Shown here piece by piece: positions 62,015-64,000 of a DNA stretch of 64,000 nucleotides. The DNA is from Hofstenia miamia (lineage: Eukaryota; Xenacoelomorpha; Acoela), in NCBI GenBank assembly GCA_004352715.1, contig SCFE01000078.1:762882-826881 (forward strand), read 5' to 3'. The notes beneath the pieces were generated by a model that saw nothing but the letters and a program-made list of their open reading frames with translations, did no database searches and was not told the origin of the DNA. Position 1 is the first letter of the stretch; the number at the start of each line of letters is the position of its first letter. A program made the position numbers and the translations under genes.

Positions 62015-63350
62015 TATTAAAATAAATATCGGTTCTTCCTTTTGATTTTAAGTGTTTCGCTGTAGATACATCCACCTCTTAATTTTTTTGTTAATGCATT
62101 GTTTCTATTTTTAGTAAAAAATAATAGATTTTTATTTATACTTCGTAGATTATCATAATTTTTTAGCCAGTTTCTGTAGTACTATCAATAGTCTTAATCA
62201 AAATTGTTTGTTTGATATATCATAAAATTTATCGTCATTATTTGTAATTCTTAGAAAGTTAATTTTTATGTATTTAATTTTAGATTTATTAAGTTCTATT
62301 TTTTCTTTTAATTGCTTAAAGGAAATGATATCTTTATTAGTAGAGGTAGATTTATTCATACTTAGTCTTTAATCTTGTAATTTGTAATTGCTGTTTGCAT
62401 CGAAGGCATTCATTGTTAAATATATTATGATTTCTTGTGTTGATATTCTTATTGGAATTATAAAAGTTTATACAACAATGCTGATCTTTGGTATTAATAT
62501 CATTTACGTATGAATTTTCTGTGTGACCAAATTTACCACATTTCGAACACATTTTGACGCATAAATAATCACTAAAATGCAACTACATTGTTAAACCAAA
62601 TCTTATTTTATTATTTAGAACTATTGATCTCAGATTTGAAGAAACCTTTTGAAGATCGCTTCTTTACAATTGTGTATCAAAGTATTAAAGAAAATTTTGC
62701 AGCTTTAATCTCATTGAATAATGTATCGTTTCTGTCAAATAATTTGTTTTTTGAAATAATCAAAATCTTCTACATCTTTATACAATGGAATACTTGATAG
62801 TTTTATCTTTGGCATGAATTTAGTTTAGGATTTTAATGCAATATTTTTAATTTTCGATAGTTCTTTCTAAATAATCTTGGTTTCGTAATCATTAGGACAT
62901 TTTAGAATATCATTTCTATTTGATACTGAGAAGTGATAAATGATTGCATTACTACCATCAATATTTTTGATAACTTTTTCGACATTGAATACTAATTTTT
63001 TGCATTCTTCGGCATTTAGTTTGCCATCTTTATGCTGTAATAATTTGCTTGAGACTGGTTTTTTATTTGCGTACTTTTGTGGTAGGTGAAACTTTTGGGG
63101 CATATTTATCGGAGAGAGGTTGCTTTGCTTTTACTCTTGAAGTGTTATTGCTTAGGCAACCAAGAATTCTTTCTAAACTTTAGAAATTAAATTGGAGCAG
63201 TCGATCTTGGATTGATTTGATATTTCGAGTTCATTAATTACAAATTCTAAATTTGTAAATGAATTTAATAGATTGATAAGTTTTTCCTATCATTGGAATA
63301 AAGCACTATACGAAATATAATATGAATTAAATGCTAAAAATGAGAATTGA
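62015..63350 (-). mobile_element. LINE 5' portion, inverted relative to 59.2-62.0 kb
   Basis: On the - strand this segment holds a zinc-knuckle ORF1 and then the first part of an endonuclease (about 62160-62020) with N-L-R-S-I-N-K and R-G-G-C-I-Y-S. It stops at about 62015, right against the tail of the + strand LINE. The part lost here (endonuclease after G-G-x-I-Y) is where the + strand element begins (E-S-L-Y-V-E-I). The outer boundary near 63350 is a guess. Confidence 0.55.
62352..63103 (-). pseudogene. LINE ORF1 (zinc-knuckle protein), broken
   Basis: Two open pieces on the - strand. 63103-62867 is Lys/Asn-rich (start M-P-Q-K-F-H-L) with a V-E-K-V-I-K-N-I-D segment like the start of ORF1 nucleic-acid-binding domains. 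62582-62352 holds C-S-K-C-G-K-F-G-H-T and later C-L-R-C, a CCHC-type zinc-knuckle region. Stops and frameshifts separate them. Confidence 0.55.
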
Positions 63351-63673
63351 AACTTACGAAAACTTTCTCACAATATACATTTACATCCATTACTTATATT
63401 ACACCCCTTTAATGACCTTGCCCTTAGGCATGGCACCTTGAAGTTTGTGAAGCAATTGTTCTGAAGAAATGATATTTTCACATAACATTTTTTAAAGCAA
63501 TAGCAAATTGAATAAATTAAGACACAGTTCAATTTTGTGGCTTATGAATTTACTAAATCTGCTTTAAGCAAATTTTCAAGGTGTTTATAGTTACTGACGA
63601 GGTTAAAGTACTAAAACATAATTATAATGTACCTCAAAAATTCAGTAAGGGTTGTCAATATTGAACCTATTAA

Positions 63674-64000
63674 TCACAACGTTCTATCTTTCTCTATCAC
63701 ACCTAAGTACTTGTACCCCTCTTTGACTTCCTCAATCTTATCTCCACTGTTTGTCCTCAAACCCTCCCCATCCACACACTTGCCTCTAGTCATTGTCACT
63801 GCTGCACACTTTCCTAATCCAAACTCCAACCCTGAATCTCTGCTTGCCTTCTCCAATGTCTCCACTTGCTTCTGCAACATCTTCCTTGAACTAGCGTACA
63901 TCTTCAGTTCGTCCATGTACCACAGGTGACTCACTGCTCTACCATTCTTCTCCATCTTATACCCTATGCCTGTCTCCTTTAACTTTTCTGTGATAGGTAT
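63674..64000 (-). pseudogene. LINE reverse-transcriptase fragment (R4/Dong/R2-like), runs off window
   Basis: Read from the window edge on the - strand: G-I-G-Y-K-M, H-L-W-Y-M-D-E-L-K-M-Y-A (the catalytic box, normally Y-M-D-D), S-G-L-E-F-G-L-G-K-C-A and Y-K-Y-L-G-V. This follows the R4/Dong/R2-type pattern with the F-G-L-D-K-C-A motif. The second Asp of the catalytic pair is Glu and a stop follows shortly after R-T-L, so it looks dead. Richer in G+C than its neighbours. Confidence 0.65.

Noticed and set aside
59190-63350. Twin-priming as the origin of the inverted LINE halves
   Set aside because: Twin priming places the inverted 5' part upstream of the 3' part; here it lies beyond the tail.
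1-64000. tRNA, rRNA, CRISPR arrays or prokaryotic operons
   Set aside because: No cloverleaf-like, rRNA-like or regularly spaced repeat-spacer pattern was seen; the gene structure is eukaryotic.

Overview
The window is AT-rich metazoan nuclear DNA. One large, intron-rich protein gene spans most of it on the + strand (about 3.6-58.9 kb), embedded in transposon debris of many classes. Introns range from 40 nt to 18.6 kb, and acceptors mostly end in TTTTAG or TTTAG with little upstream polypyrimidine tract. Together with mariner, hAT, pogo and non-LTR elements this fits an invertebrate, perhaps a nematode-like or flatworm-like protostome. I cannot name the species from the sequence.

The gene is a TANC / Rolling pebbles (rols) orthologue. 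I traced 22 coding exons whose splice phases all agree, giving a model of about 1302 residues. In order it holds an N-terminal C3HC4 RING finger, an acidic and proline-rich linker, four very short phase-1 exons, a STAND-type P-loop ATPase (Walker A at about 362-369, Walker B Asp near 556), a winged-helix-like segment, about eight visible ankyrin repeats and three TPRs. The stop lies at 58851 and a poly(A) signal at 59149. In flies Rols is a scaffold for myoblast fusion, and vertebrate TANC1/2 are postsynaptic scaffolds; a scaffold role here is inferred from that. Two or three ankyrin repeats seem to be missing between 40825 and 52965, an interval full of transposons and sequence gaps.

Layout: 1-3612, upstream DNA with no gene seen. 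3613-9425, RING and linker exons, with a pogo/Tigger-like MITE in intron 3. 9426-28007, one 18.6-kb intron with three near-identical segments separated by single Ns (probably an assembly artefact) and several hAT-like MITEs. 28008-34948, four micro-exons. 35226-40825, ATPase and first ankyrin exons, with a decayed hAT transposase in one intron. 40826-52964, a 12.1-kb intron holding a degenerate CR1/L2-like LINE (- strand, three N gaps) and two decayed mariners side by side. 52965-58851, remaining ankyrin and TPR exons. 59.19-63.35 kb, the two halves of what looks like one jockey/CR1-like LINE in opposite orientations. 63.67-64.0 kb, the edge of another LINE reverse transcriptase.

I found no convincing tRNA, rRNA, CRISPR array or bacterial-type operon. 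The most notable points are the RING-bearing TANC gene with its symmetric micro-exons and apparently missing ankyrin block, the inverted LINE, the hAT MITE cluster with 8-bp target duplications, and the single-N duplications that inflate the assembly.
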